Origin: Desulfovibrio inopinatus DSM 10711
GTDB taxonomy: Bacteria > Desulfobacterota > Desulfovibrionia > Desulfovibrionales > Desulfovibrionaceae
Direction: 5' to 3'
DNA length: 64,000 bases
NCBI RefSeq assembly: GCF_000429305.1
Contig: NZ_AUBP01000006.1
Span: forward strand, 186,001-250,000
A program made the translations under genes and the position numbers. Positions 36,502-45,964 of this stretch are shown one piece after another (within the stretch, counting starts at the first letter, position 1; every line of letters begins with the position of its first letter). The notes below the pieces were generated by a model. That model was not told where the DNA came from and searched no databases. It was given only the letters and a program-made list of their open reading frames with translations.

Positions 36502-36981
36502 ATGGAAAAAAAAGATATTTTGTTCGTCTGTGTTCACAACAGTGCCCGCAGTCAAATTGCCGAAGAATACGTCAAACGTCTTTCAAATGGGGCGCTCACT
36601 GCGGAAAGCGCCGGGTTTAAACCCGGAACCATCAACCCGCTTGTTGTCGAAGCCATGAAGGAAGAAGGGATTGATCTTTCGGAAAAAACCACACAAAGCG
36701 TGTTTGAACTCTTCAAGAAGGGCAATACGTATAAGGCGGTTGTCACGGTTTGCGATGAGTCAGAAGGCGGCAATTGTCCCATTTTTCCAGGGATGACCCA
36801 TAGGCTGCACCTTCCCTTTCCAGATCCGGCCGAACTTGAAGGTACGCATGACGAAAAAATGCGCAAGATCCGTGAAATTCGTAATCAAATTAAAAACATG
36901 GTCCAGGAACTCCTGTCCTGGCTTGAACATCCGGACGCCAAACGTTTAGGAGACCACTGGGAAATTAAAAGCACCTCCTAA
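36502..36981 (+). CDS. arsC: Arsenate reductase, thioredoxin-type (LMW-PTP fold)
   Basis: 159 aa. P-loop CVHNSARS with Cys10 at the active site, the general-acid Asp in FPDPAE, and the pair Cys84 and Cys92 (VTVCDE, NCPIFPG) for the disulfide relay, as in pI258-type ArsC. It converts arsenate to arsenite in the cytoplasm. No arsB, acr3 or arsR is next to it; the neighbouring exopolysaccharide genes raise the alternative of a Wzb-like tyrosine phosphatase, but the HNSARS and Cys pair favour arsenate reductase. Confidence 0.88.
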   Translation: MEKKDILFVCVHNSARSQIAEEYVKRLSNGALTAESAGFKPGTINPLVVEAMKEEGIDLSEKTTQSVFELFKKGNTYKAVVTVCDESEGGNCPIFPGMTHRLHLPFPDPAELEGTHDEKMRKIREIRNQIKNMVQELLSWLEHPDAKRLGDHWEIKSTS

Positions 36982-37011
36982 CACGTTTATCACCACACCG
37001 GTGCTTCCCCC

Positions 37012-37052
37012 ATATGGTGTGACGATGTCGAAAAGCCGTCGTCACACCATAT
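37012..37052. terminator. 14-bp stem-loop between convergent genes
   Basis: ATATGGTGTGACGA pairs with TCGTCACACCATAT over a 13-nt loop, between arsC and the YjbH-like gene. There is no T tract on either strand. Confidence 0.6.
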
Positions 37053-37078
37053 CCCCATGCCTCTTCTCCGACCGGGAG

Positions 37079-39226
37079 TCACCAGCGCATTTGTTCCCCA
37101 TGAAGCCGTGTTTGTACCGGCGTATCGGTATTGTCAGTCGGAAACAACGGATCGGGCATGGCCAAGGTTTGCCCCGTATCCCGTGTAAAGCCCGTCAAAG
37201 CATAACTCGCATGGCCTCGCACATCGGAGCGGGAAAATACGGATAAAGGAATACGAATAAATACTCCTTTGTCATGGTGGCCGATATTTTTAGGAGACGA
37301 AAAGACGCTGGTATCCGTCACGGTATACCAAGCACCAATAGTGAAATGTTGAAACGTTCGACGAATCTCGACGCGTGCACCCCAATCTCCACCAAGAAAA
37401 CGTCCAGCCTTTATTCCCGTTTCCAATCCTAATACAGGCAATGGCTGAGCATAGAGATTGAGAAAAGCCGTATGGAAAAGAACGTCTGAAGACGGATCGA
37501 GATTCAATGGCGTGCTCGGATCGCGTTTCCGAGCTATTTCCGTTTCCAGGCCGATGCCAAGCCGACCATCAAAAAAATATCGGAAACATTCATATCCCAC
37601 GCCAGCATACGCCGTATCGAGATATCCTGCCGTAATGCGGCTCGTCACATTCCAAGGCAAACGAAACGTGTACTCTCCGGCCAAACGGGCAAGACGAAAC
37701 CCCGTGCCGCGTTCATAGCGCACGAGATCGGTTCGGGCACTCTCTGATTCAAGGGCCGGAAAGGCGAGTTCGTCATACTGATTGAAAAACGTATACTCCA
37801 TGTCGGCCAAAAGCCGAAACGACGGCGAGGGAGACAGGACGGTACGCACCTCAACAAGCCCTTTATGCTTGAGAAAACCGGTTCGGTTATTCAGGAATGT
37901 GCGAATTTTCGGAACAACACGAAATGAAAATTGTCCTCGTCGAGGAACAACCTTCTCCGAAGCGGCTGGATCGGTGTGAAAATGGAGCCAATGTCGATCC
38001 TCATGCATATCGAGATCGGCCCATGTAAAAAAACCATCGGTATCGATACGGCTTTCCAAGAAATCGACAAAATGTCGTCGATTGGTACATAGACTTTGTA
38101 TTACAGCTCCATCTTTGACAAGATTGAGATAGAATGTCGTGATTCGCGGCGGAGCAAGGCCATTGCCAATACGACCGAGCCGGGCCAGGGCTTTGGGTGC
38201 AGATAAAAATTTCGTATTCTCGGCTTCAAGCCAGAGGCTCGTTTGACTGACAGCCGCCGCAGGCGAGCCGAATCCATCCCTATCGAGCACATCAACAAAA
38301 AGCCGCGCCAACTCCACATTATCGAGCTGGCGTGCTTCCAGACGCATTTTTTCGGTAATATCCGGAGCCGGCGTTTTCTCCCAGGGAAACACACCTTCAG
38401 CCTCAAGATCTGTTTCCACAGCAAGAAACGCACTCGGATCACGACCACGAACAAGAGCGCCACCAAGACTGAGCCAATGAAAAGGCTTCCATTTCAGACC
38501 AACCGTCAATCCAGTGGGGTCATCTCCCGTATATCCGACGAGATGAGCCGCATCGATAAAGGAGTACTCCGCCGCCAAGACAAGATTATACGGCATGTGG
38601 AGTTCAAAACCGGCAAAGGGACGAGTTTTCCGAAACGGTGATGAGAAAAGAAACTCCAACCCCCTATTCGATCCCGACCCGGCGGAACTCACATCATTGC
38701 GACCGTCTCCGGCCAGTACTCCCTGTCCCAAGCCCATGGTGACATCAAGATCACGAAATCGTTTGCTCAACACCACATATCGATTCTGAAACAAACTCGT
38801 CCCGATGATGTCGAATGCTCCGATGGCAACCTGCGGCCATACGTCGGTTTCCGGAACGAGAACAGCTCGAATACCGAGAGCCCGATCCTTGTATGCGCCG
38901 AACCCCTCTCCGGGAAATGGTTCAATGGTGTCGATTTCTGTAAACTGCCCATGCAGTTCCAGGCGATTGAACAGCCCAAGACCAACGCCAGCATATCGGT
39001 ATGGTCCACTCATGCCGCCACCGACACGCAATCGCCAATCCGGAAGAATCCGAGCGTTCGGAACGTCCCATATTCCCGTAAAACTCATCAGTGACGGCAA
39101 TACTGGCAAGGGTTCTTCACCCCACGCGACCTCAATCCGATATACGAAAAGCATCAGGCCACACACAAGACACAGAAAAGTCCGGATGCAGACCGCCCAA
39201 GGTCGATCATGTACCGTCGTGTGCAT
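37079..39226 (-). CDS. YjbH-like outer-membrane exopolysaccharide protein
   Basis: 715 aa from the ATG at 39226, which overlaps the chain-length gene by 20 bases. It has a signal-like N-terminus (CIRTFLCLVCGLMLF). MSFTGIWDVPNARILPDW and a Gly/aromatic-rich beta-strand pattern match YjbH/GfcD (YmcA), barrel proteins that accompany group 4 capsule-type export. Together with the Wzz-like and SLBB proteins upstream it probably forms part of a polysaccharide secretion complex. No glycosyltransferases are in the window. Confidence 0.83.
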   Translation of the reverse strand: MHTTVHDRPWAVCIRTFLCLVCGLMLFVYRIEVAWGEEPLPVLPSLMSFTGIWDVPNARILPDWRLRVGGGMSGPYRYAGVGLGLFNRLELHGQFTEIDTIEPFPGEGFGAYKDRALGIRAVLVPETDVWPQVAIGAFDIIGTSLFQNRYVVLSKRFRDLDVTMGLGQGVLAGDGRNDVSSAGSGSNRGLEFLFSSPFRKTRPFAGFELHMPYNLVLAAEYSFIDAAHLVGYTGDDPTGLTVGLKWKPFHWLSLGGALVRGRDPSAFLAVETDLEAEGVFPWEKTPAPDITEKMRLEARQLDNVELARLFVDVLDRDGFGSPAAAVSQTSLWLEAENTKFLSAPKALARLGRIGNGLAPPRITTFYLNLVKDGAVIQSLCTNRRHFVDFLESRIDTDGFFTWADLDMHEDRHWLHFHTDPAASEKVVPRRGQFSFRVVPKIRTFLNNRTGFLKHKGLVEVRTVLSPSPSFRLLADMEYTFFNQYDELAFPALESESARTDLVRYERGTGFRLARLAGEYTFRLPWNVTSRITAGYLDTAYAGVGYECFRYFFDGRLGIGLETEIARKRDPSTPLNLDPSSDVLFHTAFLNLYAQPLPVLGLETGIKAGRFLGGDWGARVEIRRTFQHFTIGAWYTVTDTSVFSSPKNIGHHDKGVFIRIPLSVFSRSDVRGHASYALTGFTRDTGQTLAMPDPLFPTDNTDTPVQTRLHGEQMRW

Positions 39227-40133
39227 TATGTGAAGAAACGGTATGTTGCCGCATTTCGTCTCGCAAAACCAATCCTGAAACAACCATGGCTGCAACAAGC
39301 AGGCTTGCAAGAACACAAAAACTGACAAGAAGGATACGGCGCGGTCGTGCTCGCTTGACCGGGATCAATGGTGGATCAAGCACCTTGAAGGCAATGGTCT
39401 GCCGAGACTCGGCGATTTGCGCCAACGCAAGACGACGTTTGAGTTCTGCATAAACGGTTTGATTGGCAGTAAGTTCTCGATTGATCTGACCAAGCGGTAC
39501 ATGTGTGGACGGCGTCGCTGTTTCCCACCGATGCAACTCTGCTTCGACATCGGCCAAGCGGTGCTCAATAAAAACGCGCTCGCGCTTGGCATCGGTGTCG
39601 TGTTCGGTTTCAAGATAATAACGCAACTCATCAATAACACGACGCAAAACCGCAGCAGCAAACATCGGGTCTCGATCAAGAAAGTCTAAATGGATCAATC
39701 CATCGGCTTCAGCCGTCACCGTGAGCACAGCATCAAGTGCATTTTCCTGCAGAGCCAAAACTGTTGTCGGTGCCGACAATCGCAACAAACCAACCAGAAG
39801 AGGATGGTAACGCATGGGATATAATCGAGGAAGCAGGTCAAGCCCGTCGATAAGTCGTTGTCGCAAGGTCCGGCTCTGCAAAAACGCGACAATATCCTGC
39901 GTTGAATCATGTTTTTGGAGATCGATGGAAAGCGGTAAAGTGGAGAGCATATCTTTCAGCATATCATCCATGACCGGCGTATCCATCGAACGCAAGGACG
40001 CGCTGGATTGATACTGCACGGGCAGACTCCATGCGAGGAGCACTCCGCAGATGAAACCCGAAACGACGATACCAATGACAAGCCGTCTTCGGTGGTTCAC
40101 GGCAAGAAGAAATTGGCGCACTCCGTCGTTCAT
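39207..40133 (-). CDS. Chain-length determinant (Wzz)-like inner-membrane protein
   Basis: 308 aa with two membrane segments (residues about 15-38, RRLVIGIVVSGFICGVLLAW, and about 272-292, ILLVSFCVLASLLVAAMVV). A long periplasmic coiled-coil domain lies between. Near the second helix is the Pro-rich motif LDPPLIPVKRARP, typical of Wzz/PCP proteins. No C-terminal tyrosine kinase is attached. It controls polysaccharide chain length or export. It starts in an overlap with the SLBB protein gene (ATGA). Confidence 0.88.
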   Translation of the reverse strand: MNDGVRQFLLAVNHRRRLVIGIVVSGFICGVLLAWSLPVQYQSSASLRSMDTPVMDDMLKDMLSTLPLSIDLQKHDSTQDIVAFLQSRTLRQRLIDGLDLLPRLYPMRYHPLLVGLLRLSAPTTVLALQENALDAVLTVTAEADGLIHLDFLDRDPMFAAAVLRRVIDELRYYLETEHDTDAKRERVFIEHRLADVEAELHRWETATPSTHVPLGQINRELTANQTVYAELKRRLALAQIAESRQTIAFKVLDPPLIPVKRARPRRILLVSFCVLASLLVAAMVVSGLVLRDEMRQHTVSSHNAHDGT

Positions 40134-42790
40134 GGCACAAACATGGTGTGGAGAATGCCGGTCGTCGTGGCAATTTTAAACAGCACGTCGGACACCCCTT
40201 TGACGAGCCGCAAATACGGGATGCGTTCAACATCTTCCGGAACAACAATTGTATCGCCGGGCATGGGTGTGACGCGTTCCAGAGATTTCGTGAACAGGCC
40301 CGTCGATTCTTTGGACAACACTTCGCCACTGGCTTTAATAATATATATCCGGCCGGTATCGGCCGAAGACGTCGGGCCACCGCTCTTTTTGAGGTAATCA
40401 CGCACCACGAGACCATTGTGATGCAGAAAAGACCCTGGAGAGTACACACTTCCCACTACCGCCACAAAACTTGGCGCTGTCGGCACCTCTAAACTATCTC
40501 CATCTTCAAGAACAAAGTCCTGGGGCGACCCACGAAACGAGGCAAGATTGGTCAACCGTACCGTCACCCGGCCTTGTGGTTCAATCTTCCGTAATCGTTC
40601 GATCAAAGAGGACAGACCGACTCGCGCTGCATCGGCGGCCCGTACATCTTCCGTTCCATCCATAGTTTGTGCCGCTGTCGCCACAGCCTGGCTGACACGA
40701 ATTTCAAGCTCTTCCACCATGCGCTGTAAACTTTCGGCCTGAACGGCCTTGGCTCGTTTGGATAAAAATAGAGCTCCGTGAAAATAAGCGCTTTCCGTAA
40801 ATCCTCCGGCACGATCGACAAGGTCGGACAACCGTTCCCCCGAGCGCATGCGATAGTTTCCCGGATACCGAACCTCTCCGGATATCGTCACCGAGGCCAA
40901 ATTCGTGGCATCTTTTATTTGAGGAACAAAGATGGAATCATAGGCTTGGAGCGTAAAATTACGGTCCTCGACCATATCGAGATAGAGCAGTTCAATGTCG
41001 GCCCGATCTTGTCGCATCACTTTGCGTGAGATTTCGATACGTCCCGTCCGGGCTCCAAAGGTGACACCACCGGCCAAGGCCAAGGCATCAACCAGACGCA
41101 TTCCCGGACTGAACGGAAATTCCCCACCGGACCAGACCGCCCCCGAAACCTGCACCGGTTCACTGATACCCAATTTCTTTCGAGATAAAATTTCGACGAT
41201 ATCATGACTGAACACGGGTTCGTCGTAGGTTCTGGCAAACAGCCTCGCCAAGGGGAATGTCTTTGAGCGATAGCGGGTCGTGTTTGGATCATAACGATGA
41301 ATCAACCCGAAATCAGCCACCGCCTCAGGTCTCAGGAGATCACGACGAGGAATGACCTCGGATAACTGCATCCCCTGATGCCAGGCCAACATGGTCGGTC
41401 GCCAAACATGCCCGTCAAGCCGTACTGCATCCGGCCACTGGCTATGAAGATACTCCACTTCGACCATGTCTCCGTCACGAATGCGAACTGCGCCAGCCGA
41501 AGCAAGATTCATATCGCGCACAACAAAGGCGCTTCCCTGCTCGAATCGACGAATCCGAACCCGGCCCGTTGCCCCCTGTGGCAACGCTCCTCCAGCCAGA
41601 TTGAACACCTCGCTCAAACGGGTTTCTCCGGCCAACTCGAAAATCCCCGGAGTCAACACCGCACCACAGACCGCCACGGTTTGACCAAGTCGTGGAACAA
41701 AAATCACATCATGCTGCCGGACAGGTTCCTGAAATGCCCCGTCACCAGCGAGCATCATGGCGTACAAGTCGACACGCACCGGCGCCTGTCCTGAACGACG
41801 CAACGCAATACGCCGTAAACTCCCCGATTTTTTCACCCCACCGGCTAAAACGAGAGCCCGTAAGACCGACGTGAATGCCGGGACGAGCAGCAATCCCGGT
41901 CGACCGACTTCCCCCGTCACAACAATTTCGACATCACGCAAACGATCAAGGCGAAGCGAAGTTTCCACCCCCTGGACAAATCGCCCGGCATGTTCAGCAA
42001 CGACCGTCTCCGCTTCATCCAACGTCAAACCAGTCAACGCGACATCACCCAGACGCGGAAACTGCACCACCCCATCGGACCGTATGGTGGCCGTATATTC
42101 CGCATCGGCACCCGCGCCCCAAATACGTAATCGCACTTCATCGCCGGGTCCCAGCCTGTACGATTCGGGCGGAGGACTGGCGGTGCTGGGTGGCGAGCCC
42201 GTCCCGGCAAAAAGATCGTAGCCATAGAGCGAGAGCGTATCGGAAAATGCGCTGGAATACCGATTTTGGTAGGCAGCTTCAATGGTGGCCTGCTCGTTTC
42301 GTTCTCGCCCCCACGCTTTGGAACGCATTCCAGGAGAGAAGCCGGAAACACGGTCGCGGGAGACGTCCGTCTCAGGGCGAGTCCTGACCGAATCTGCGTT
42401 TTCGGGGAGATTGGATTGAACAGACGGAGAAGGTGATGATGTTTCTTGTTGTTGTGAACTCTTCGTCAGACGTCGATCGTATCCCGTGCTTCCGTGTTGA
42501 TCAATAAACCGTTGCTGGACATCGGCGGGTAATGAAGAAAACAAGCGCTGCAATTCTTCCAAGTTGAGACCGGACAACGCCTGAATCTGCTCTGGTCGAA
42601 GTGTCTGCGGGTCGAGCGAACCGATTCTTTCTTCAGCTATTGGGTTGCCCGCGGAAGTGGTGTGAACGTGCTGTTCCGTCGTGGAGGATCTTGTCGTTTG
42701 GGCAAAACTCGGCAGGCACCATAACATACCGATCACAAGGACAAAATTCAGCAAAGCTGTCCAGAATATCGACATCATCCGGCAACGCAC
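40130..42790 (-). CDS. Polysaccharide export protein with multiple SLBB domains (Wza/GfcE-like)
   Basis: 886 aa, GTG start at 42790 with GAGAGG upstream. Signal peptide (residues about 8-30), a Ser/Thr/Gln-rich linker, a poly-export domain (YRLGPGDEVRLRIWG, FPRLGDVALTGLTLDEAE), then several SLBB repeats (VTGEVGRPGLLLVP, VCGAVLTPGIFELAG, VSGAVWSGGEFPFSPG, ISGEVRYPGNYRMRSG, VGSVYSPGSFLHHNG). There is no lipobox Cys at the end of the signal peptide. It is larger than Wza (about 380 aa) because of the extra SLBB copies. It probably forms the periplasmic/outer-membrane channel for polysaccharide. Confidence 0.9.
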   Translation of the reverse strand: MRCRMMSIFWTALLNFVLVIGMLWCLPSFAQTTRSSTTEQHVHTTSAGNPIAEERIGSLDPQTLRPEQIQALSGLNLEELQRLFSSLPADVQQRFIDQHGSTGYDRRLTKSSQQQETSSPSPSVQSNLPENADSVRTRPETDVSRDRVSGFSPGMRSKAWGRERNEQATIEAAYQNRYSSAFSDTLSLYGYDLFAGTGSPPSTASPPPESYRLGPGDEVRLRIWGAGADAEYTATIRSDGVVQFPRLGDVALTGLTLDEAETVVAEHAGRFVQGVETSLRLDRLRDVEIVVTGEVGRPGLLLVPAFTSVLRALVLAGGVKKSGSLRRIALRRSGQAPVRVDLYAMMLAGDGAFQEPVRQHDVIFVPRLGQTVAVCGAVLTPGIFELAGETRLSEVFNLAGGALPQGATGRVRIRRFEQGSAFVVRDMNLASAGAVRIRDGDMVEVEYLHSQWPDAVRLDGHVWRPTMLAWHQGMQLSEVIPRRDLLRPEAVADFGLIHRYDPNTTRYRSKTFPLARLFARTYDEPVFSHDIVEILSRKKLGISEPVQVSGAVWSGGEFPFSPGMRLVDALALAGGVTFGARTGRIEISRKVMRQDRADIELLYLDMVEDRNFTLQAYDSIFVPQIKDATNLASVTISGEVRYPGNYRMRSGERLSDLVDRAGGFTESAYFHGALFLSKRAKAVQAESLQRMVEELEIRVSQAVATAAQTMDGTEDVRAADAARVGLSSLIERLRKIEPQGRVTVRLTNLASFRGSPQDFVLEDGDSLEVPTAPSFVAVVGSVYSPGSFLHHNGLVVRDYLKKSGGPTSSADTGRIYIIKASGEVLSKESTGLFTKSLERVTPMPGDTIVVPEDVERIPYLRLVKGVSDVLFKIATTTGILHTMFVP

Positions 42791-42828
42791 CCGTCCTCTC
42801 CACTTCTCAGGTATGAGCCAACGACGGG

Positions 42829-43326
42829 CTATTGCCCATGTCCCTCGGCGGTACCATGTCCTTGATCTTGGCTGAATAGCGGAACAAATCCAAAAACGGC
42901 TTCGGAACCATCCTGCCCGGAAAACCTCGAAATACCGGCGACGACGCCCAACCCGATGGCGGCACCTAAAGCAAGTTTGCTGATTTCAAGACGGGATTTC
43001 GGCGTACGAAGATCATAATAGCGCTCTTGCCGAGAAAGAGACTCCCCCTCCGAGGCAAACGGCAGGGAGGAAGACATGCCCTGTCCTGGCGGCCCAACCG
43101 GTAACGCGAATTTTTCCATGGAACCGTCTGGAATTTCATTTCCGGCTTGTCGATGACTCTGTTGTGTAACGCGTCCTCTTTCCATGGACGTCGCCGGAGG
43201 CCGATCAACCTCCTCCGGCGCAGGGCCGAACAAGACCTGTGCCCAACCGAACTGCGGCGTACACGTCACAACAAACAGTACACCGATCAAAAATGTAATT
43301 ATAACGAAGGAGGAACGCATACCCAT
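42829..43326 (-). CDS. Secreted or membrane-anchored protein of the export cluster, unknown
   Basis: 165 aa. An N-terminal signal segment (FVIITFLIGVLFVVTCTPQFGWAQ) and a second hydrophobic stretch (LALGAAIGLGVVAGISRF) near residue 120; the middle is Pro/Gly/Ser/Arg-rich. No family was recognised. It ends 38 bases before the SLBB export gene on the same strand, so is part of the same operon. Start at 43326 with an alternative at 43320; neither has a clear ribosome binding site. Confidence 0.65.
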   Translation of the reverse strand: MGMRSSFVIITFLIGVLFVVTCTPQFGWAQVLFGPAPEEVDRPPATSMERGRVTQQSHRQAGNEIPDGSMEKFALPVGPPGQGMSSSLPFASEGESLSRQERYYDLRTPKSRLEISKLALGAAIGLGVVAGISRFSGQDGSEAVFGFVPLFSQDQGHGTAEGHGQ

Positions 43327-43516
43327 GACAAATCATGCCATGTTTCCACCACCTTGTACAGCCTGAGCGATATACTTGATACGCTATATACACTAACAAC
43401 ATCATACTTGCGAAACACCAAGCGAGATACTCGACAAAGCACCTGCACAACCTGTTTTTCACATGCAAGCCCGCACATTCTCCCTGGGCCATGGGCATTT
43501 TCGCCTATCTTGAATA

Positions 43517-43612
43517 TCAATTGCCCATACGAATAACGGCAACGGCCGAAACAACGGCGATAATGATAAACGCAGTAATTAAAACTGCAGCATTGAGTTG
43601 CGGGGTTCTCAT
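43517..43612 (-). CDS. 31-aa small membrane protein
   Basis: An ATG at 43612 with AAAGGAG 6 nt upstream encodes 31 residues: MRTPQLNAAV, then a hydrophobic helix (LITAFIIIAVVSAVAVI), ending RMGN. A single-span membrane micro-protein. It lies 22 bases after the stop of the ferric-reductase-like gene and about 190 bases before the export cluster's first protein gene; it could belong to either. Confidence 0.6.
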   Translation of the reverse strand: MRTPQLNAAVLITAFIIIAVVSAVAVIRMGN

Positions 43613-43634
43613 ATATGCTCCTTTGCACCCTTTT

Positions 43635-44939
43635 TTAATCAAGTAAAACAAACTCTTCACTATGTATACGACGCTGAGGAATACCAAGCTCGACGAGCGC
43701 CGCAACAACAGCGGTTCGCATCCCGGTTGGACCGCACACATACACCCCAAGTTCCCCATGCCCTTTGGGTATCATGTCGGCCAGCAGGTCTTTGTCGATA
43801 CGCCCGGTCCGACCGCTCCAAGAAGTATCCGGCTGACTCAACACATGTTCGACACGAAGACGTGGCCGCCCCGCTGCCACCATATCGGCTAATTCATCAG
43901 CAAACACGATATCGGCTTGCGTTCTGTTCGCGTACATCAGGTTGACCGGCCCCGAAAAACGACTATCGCGCATATGACGCAGCATGGACATCAAGGGCGT
44001 GATGCCGATCCCACCGGCGATGAACAGAAAACGGTGTTCAGTCGGATGCAGCACGTACGAAAACCGGCCATATCCACCATCCACAATCACGCGGTCTCCT
44101 GGTTTCACCTGCCCCAATGCGGAAGTGAAATCACCACAGGCTTTAATCGTTGAAGCGACCCCGTCAGAGGTGGTCGGAGATGAAGAAATCGTGAAATGAT
44201 GTTCTTCCAACGGCAATCCGGCACTATGAATGGTGAGAAAGTGAAATTGGCCGGGAAGAAAATCATAACGTGGGGCACCTTCTGCTGGCACAAGATTGAG
44301 CGTTCGTACGGTGGGTGTTTCCTGGACGAGATTTGCCACGGTGTAGGCGGAGCGAGCAAGACGCCTCGGATTGACAAAACGCCAAAAAAGAAATGCACAC
44401 AGGCCAACACCAACCAGAGCAATGACTGCAAAGCGTAATGCACCGTCAGCAAGAACAACGGCATGGGTGAGGCCGGCAAGCAGGAGCAACGGACCAACCA
44501 CCATATGTACAGTACGCCACCGTTCAAAACTCCATCCTATTTTCTTTCGGAAAATACTGGTCAAAATCTGCACAATAACAAGCACCAAAGTGATTTTTCC
44601 TGCCCAGATATACCACGGCAAATCAATCGAAATAAGCAACCGAGGACTGTTATGTCCAATAGCGAGAAAGACTGGATGACATGCCAAAAACACTACCGCT
44701 AACAATGCCATAAAGCGATGGAAACGGATGACCATATCCAAGCCAAACGGACGACATATCGATTTCAATCGCGCAACGATAAGGGGTTGCAACCCGAGTA
44801 AAGCCAGTCCGGCCAAACCGAGCGCTTTCGCGAATTCTTCGGCGAAATTGTCCCCTCCTGGCACAAACGCGCCGGCCACGACAAGGGGAATAATGGCAAC
44901 CCCAATATAGGCCGCGATAAGTAGGACTCCTCGTAGCAT
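43635..44939 (-). CDS. Ferric-reductase-like flavocytochrome (FAD/NAD oxidoreductase)
   Basis: 434 aa from the ATG at 44939, with AGGAGA 5 nt upstream; the longer frame is rejected. Six membrane helices with heme-ligand candidates (His in FHRFMAL, CHPVF, VHMVVGPLLL, THAVVLADG) are followed by an FNR-like reductase: FAD-binding HHFTISSSP and NAD(P) binding GGIGITPLMSML and VYVCGPTGM. No ferredoxin domain. It probably passes electrons from NAD(P)H to extracytoplasmic acceptors such as ferric iron or oxygen. Confidence 0.87.
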   Translation of the reverse strand: MLRGVLLIAAYIGVAIIPLVVAGAFVPGGDNFAEEFAKALGLAGLALLGLQPLIVARLKSICRPFGLDMVIRFHRFMALLAVVFLACHPVFLAIGHNSPRLLISIDLPWYIWAGKITLVLVIVQILTSIFRKKIGWSFERWRTVHMVVGPLLLLAGLTHAVVLADGALRFAVIALVGVGLCAFLFWRFVNPRRLARSAYTVANLVQETPTVRTLNLVPAEGAPRYDFLPGQFHFLTIHSAGLPLEEHHFTISSSPTTSDGVASTIKACGDFTSALGQVKPGDRVIVDGGYGRFSYVLHPTEHRFLFIAGGIGITPLMSMLRHMRDSRFSGPVNLMYANRTQADIVFADELADMVAAGRPRLRVEHVLSQPDTSWSGRTGRIDKDLLADMIPKGHGELGVYVCGPTGMRTAVVAALVELGIPQRRIHSEEFVLLD

Positions 44940-45198
44940 AGGCTCTCCTGTGTTCCTGATTGACGGATTCTCACACTCTATGCCCTCTGAGAACGATTCT
45001 GGCAAGCGTCTCTCCAAAGCTGTGTGAGAATCAGGAATCGCTTGCTTTTCGTGAAGGTCAGCCAGTTGCCAAGCGCACAGAAACAATGCACGTAGAGCGA
45101 AGACGGCTTGTGGCAGCAACCTCCCGACATGTCGGCATGGTCTTTCCAAGACGTCTTCGTCTGTTATGCTGTTTTGATTTTATGCAAAGGATACCTTC

Positions 45199-45855
45199 AT
45201 GACATCACCATTGATTCGAATTGCCGGATTGCTGCTTCTTACGCTCTGTTTCGGCTGTAACTCCGCCTATTACACAGCTATGGAAACATTGGGAATTCCC
45301 AAACGAGAGCTGCTGAGTGACAATATCACCAAAGTTCGAACAGCTCAGACCGAAGCCGGTCAGGAATTCCAATCGGCATTGGAAGCATTCCTCAGCCTGA
45401 CCGGATACCAGGGGGGCGACCTCGAAGCCATGTACGAACGCATGAGCGACGCCTATGAAGACAGCGAATCGAAAGCCACGGAAGTTCGCCAGCGCATTCG
45501 GGCCGTCGACAATGTCGCCCAGGCGTTATTTGATGAATGGGAAGACGAACTCAATGAATATGAAAACTCCTCACTGCGCCGCCAAAGTGAAACCAAACTC
45601 AAACAGACCCGCCGGCGCTATGACGAGCTCTTGCGGTCCATGGAACGCGTAGAAAATGCCATGGTTCCCGTCTTGGCTGCCTTCAAAGATCAGGTGCTTT
45701 TTCTCAAACATAATCTGAACGCACGAGCGGTGAGCGCTCTTTCCACGGAAGCATCGAATATAGAAGCCAACGTCGCCGACCTCATCAAAGACATGAATGC
45801 GTCCATTGCCGAGGCCGATCGCTTTCTTGGCGAGCTGAACGCGAAAGAGCAATAA
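45199..45855 (+). CDS. DUF2959 family lipoprotein
   Basis: 218 aa. Signal peptide with lipobox LCFGC. Contains YYTAMETLGIPKRELL and then long charged, helical (coiled-coil) regions, e.g. QSETKLKQTRRRYDELL. Matches DUF2959, function unknown. It would be anchored in the membrane on the periplasmic side. It is the only gene between the flavocytochrome (divergent) and the sigma-54 activator. Confidence 0.82.
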   Translation: MTSPLIRIAGLLLLTLCFGCNSAYYTAMETLGIPKRELLSDNITKVRTAQTEAGQEFQSALEAFLSLTGYQGGDLEAMYERMSDAYEDSESKATEVRQRIRAVDNVAQALFDEWEDELNEYENSSLRRQSETKLKQTRRRYDELLRSMERVENAMVPVLAAFKDQVLFLKHNLNARAVSALSTEASNIEANVADLIKDMNASIAEADRFLGELNAKEQ

Positions 45856-45932
45856 TCTCGGGGGTTGCTTCCCTCATGCCCTCAAAATTCGCGTCACGAC
45901 AGGCACTTTACAAAATTCTCATTCCCTCCTAC

Positions 45933-45947
45933 ATTCTCTATGAGAAT
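45933..45947. promoter_or_regulatory. Palindrome upstream of the sigma-54 activator gene
   Basis: ATTCTC-TAT-GAGAAT, 18 bases before the start. The half-site ATGAGAA recurs upstream of livJ (52590-52599 and 52635-52644), suggesting a binding site of this activator. Confidence 0.35.
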
Positions 45948-45964
45948 TTCACTGTGAGGTGCCC

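Noticed and set aside
36502-36981. Wzb-type tyrosine phosphatase near polysaccharide export genes
   Set aside because: The P-loop HNSARS and the Cys84/Cys92 pair fit thioredoxin-type arsenate reductase; the gene is convergent, not part of the export operon.
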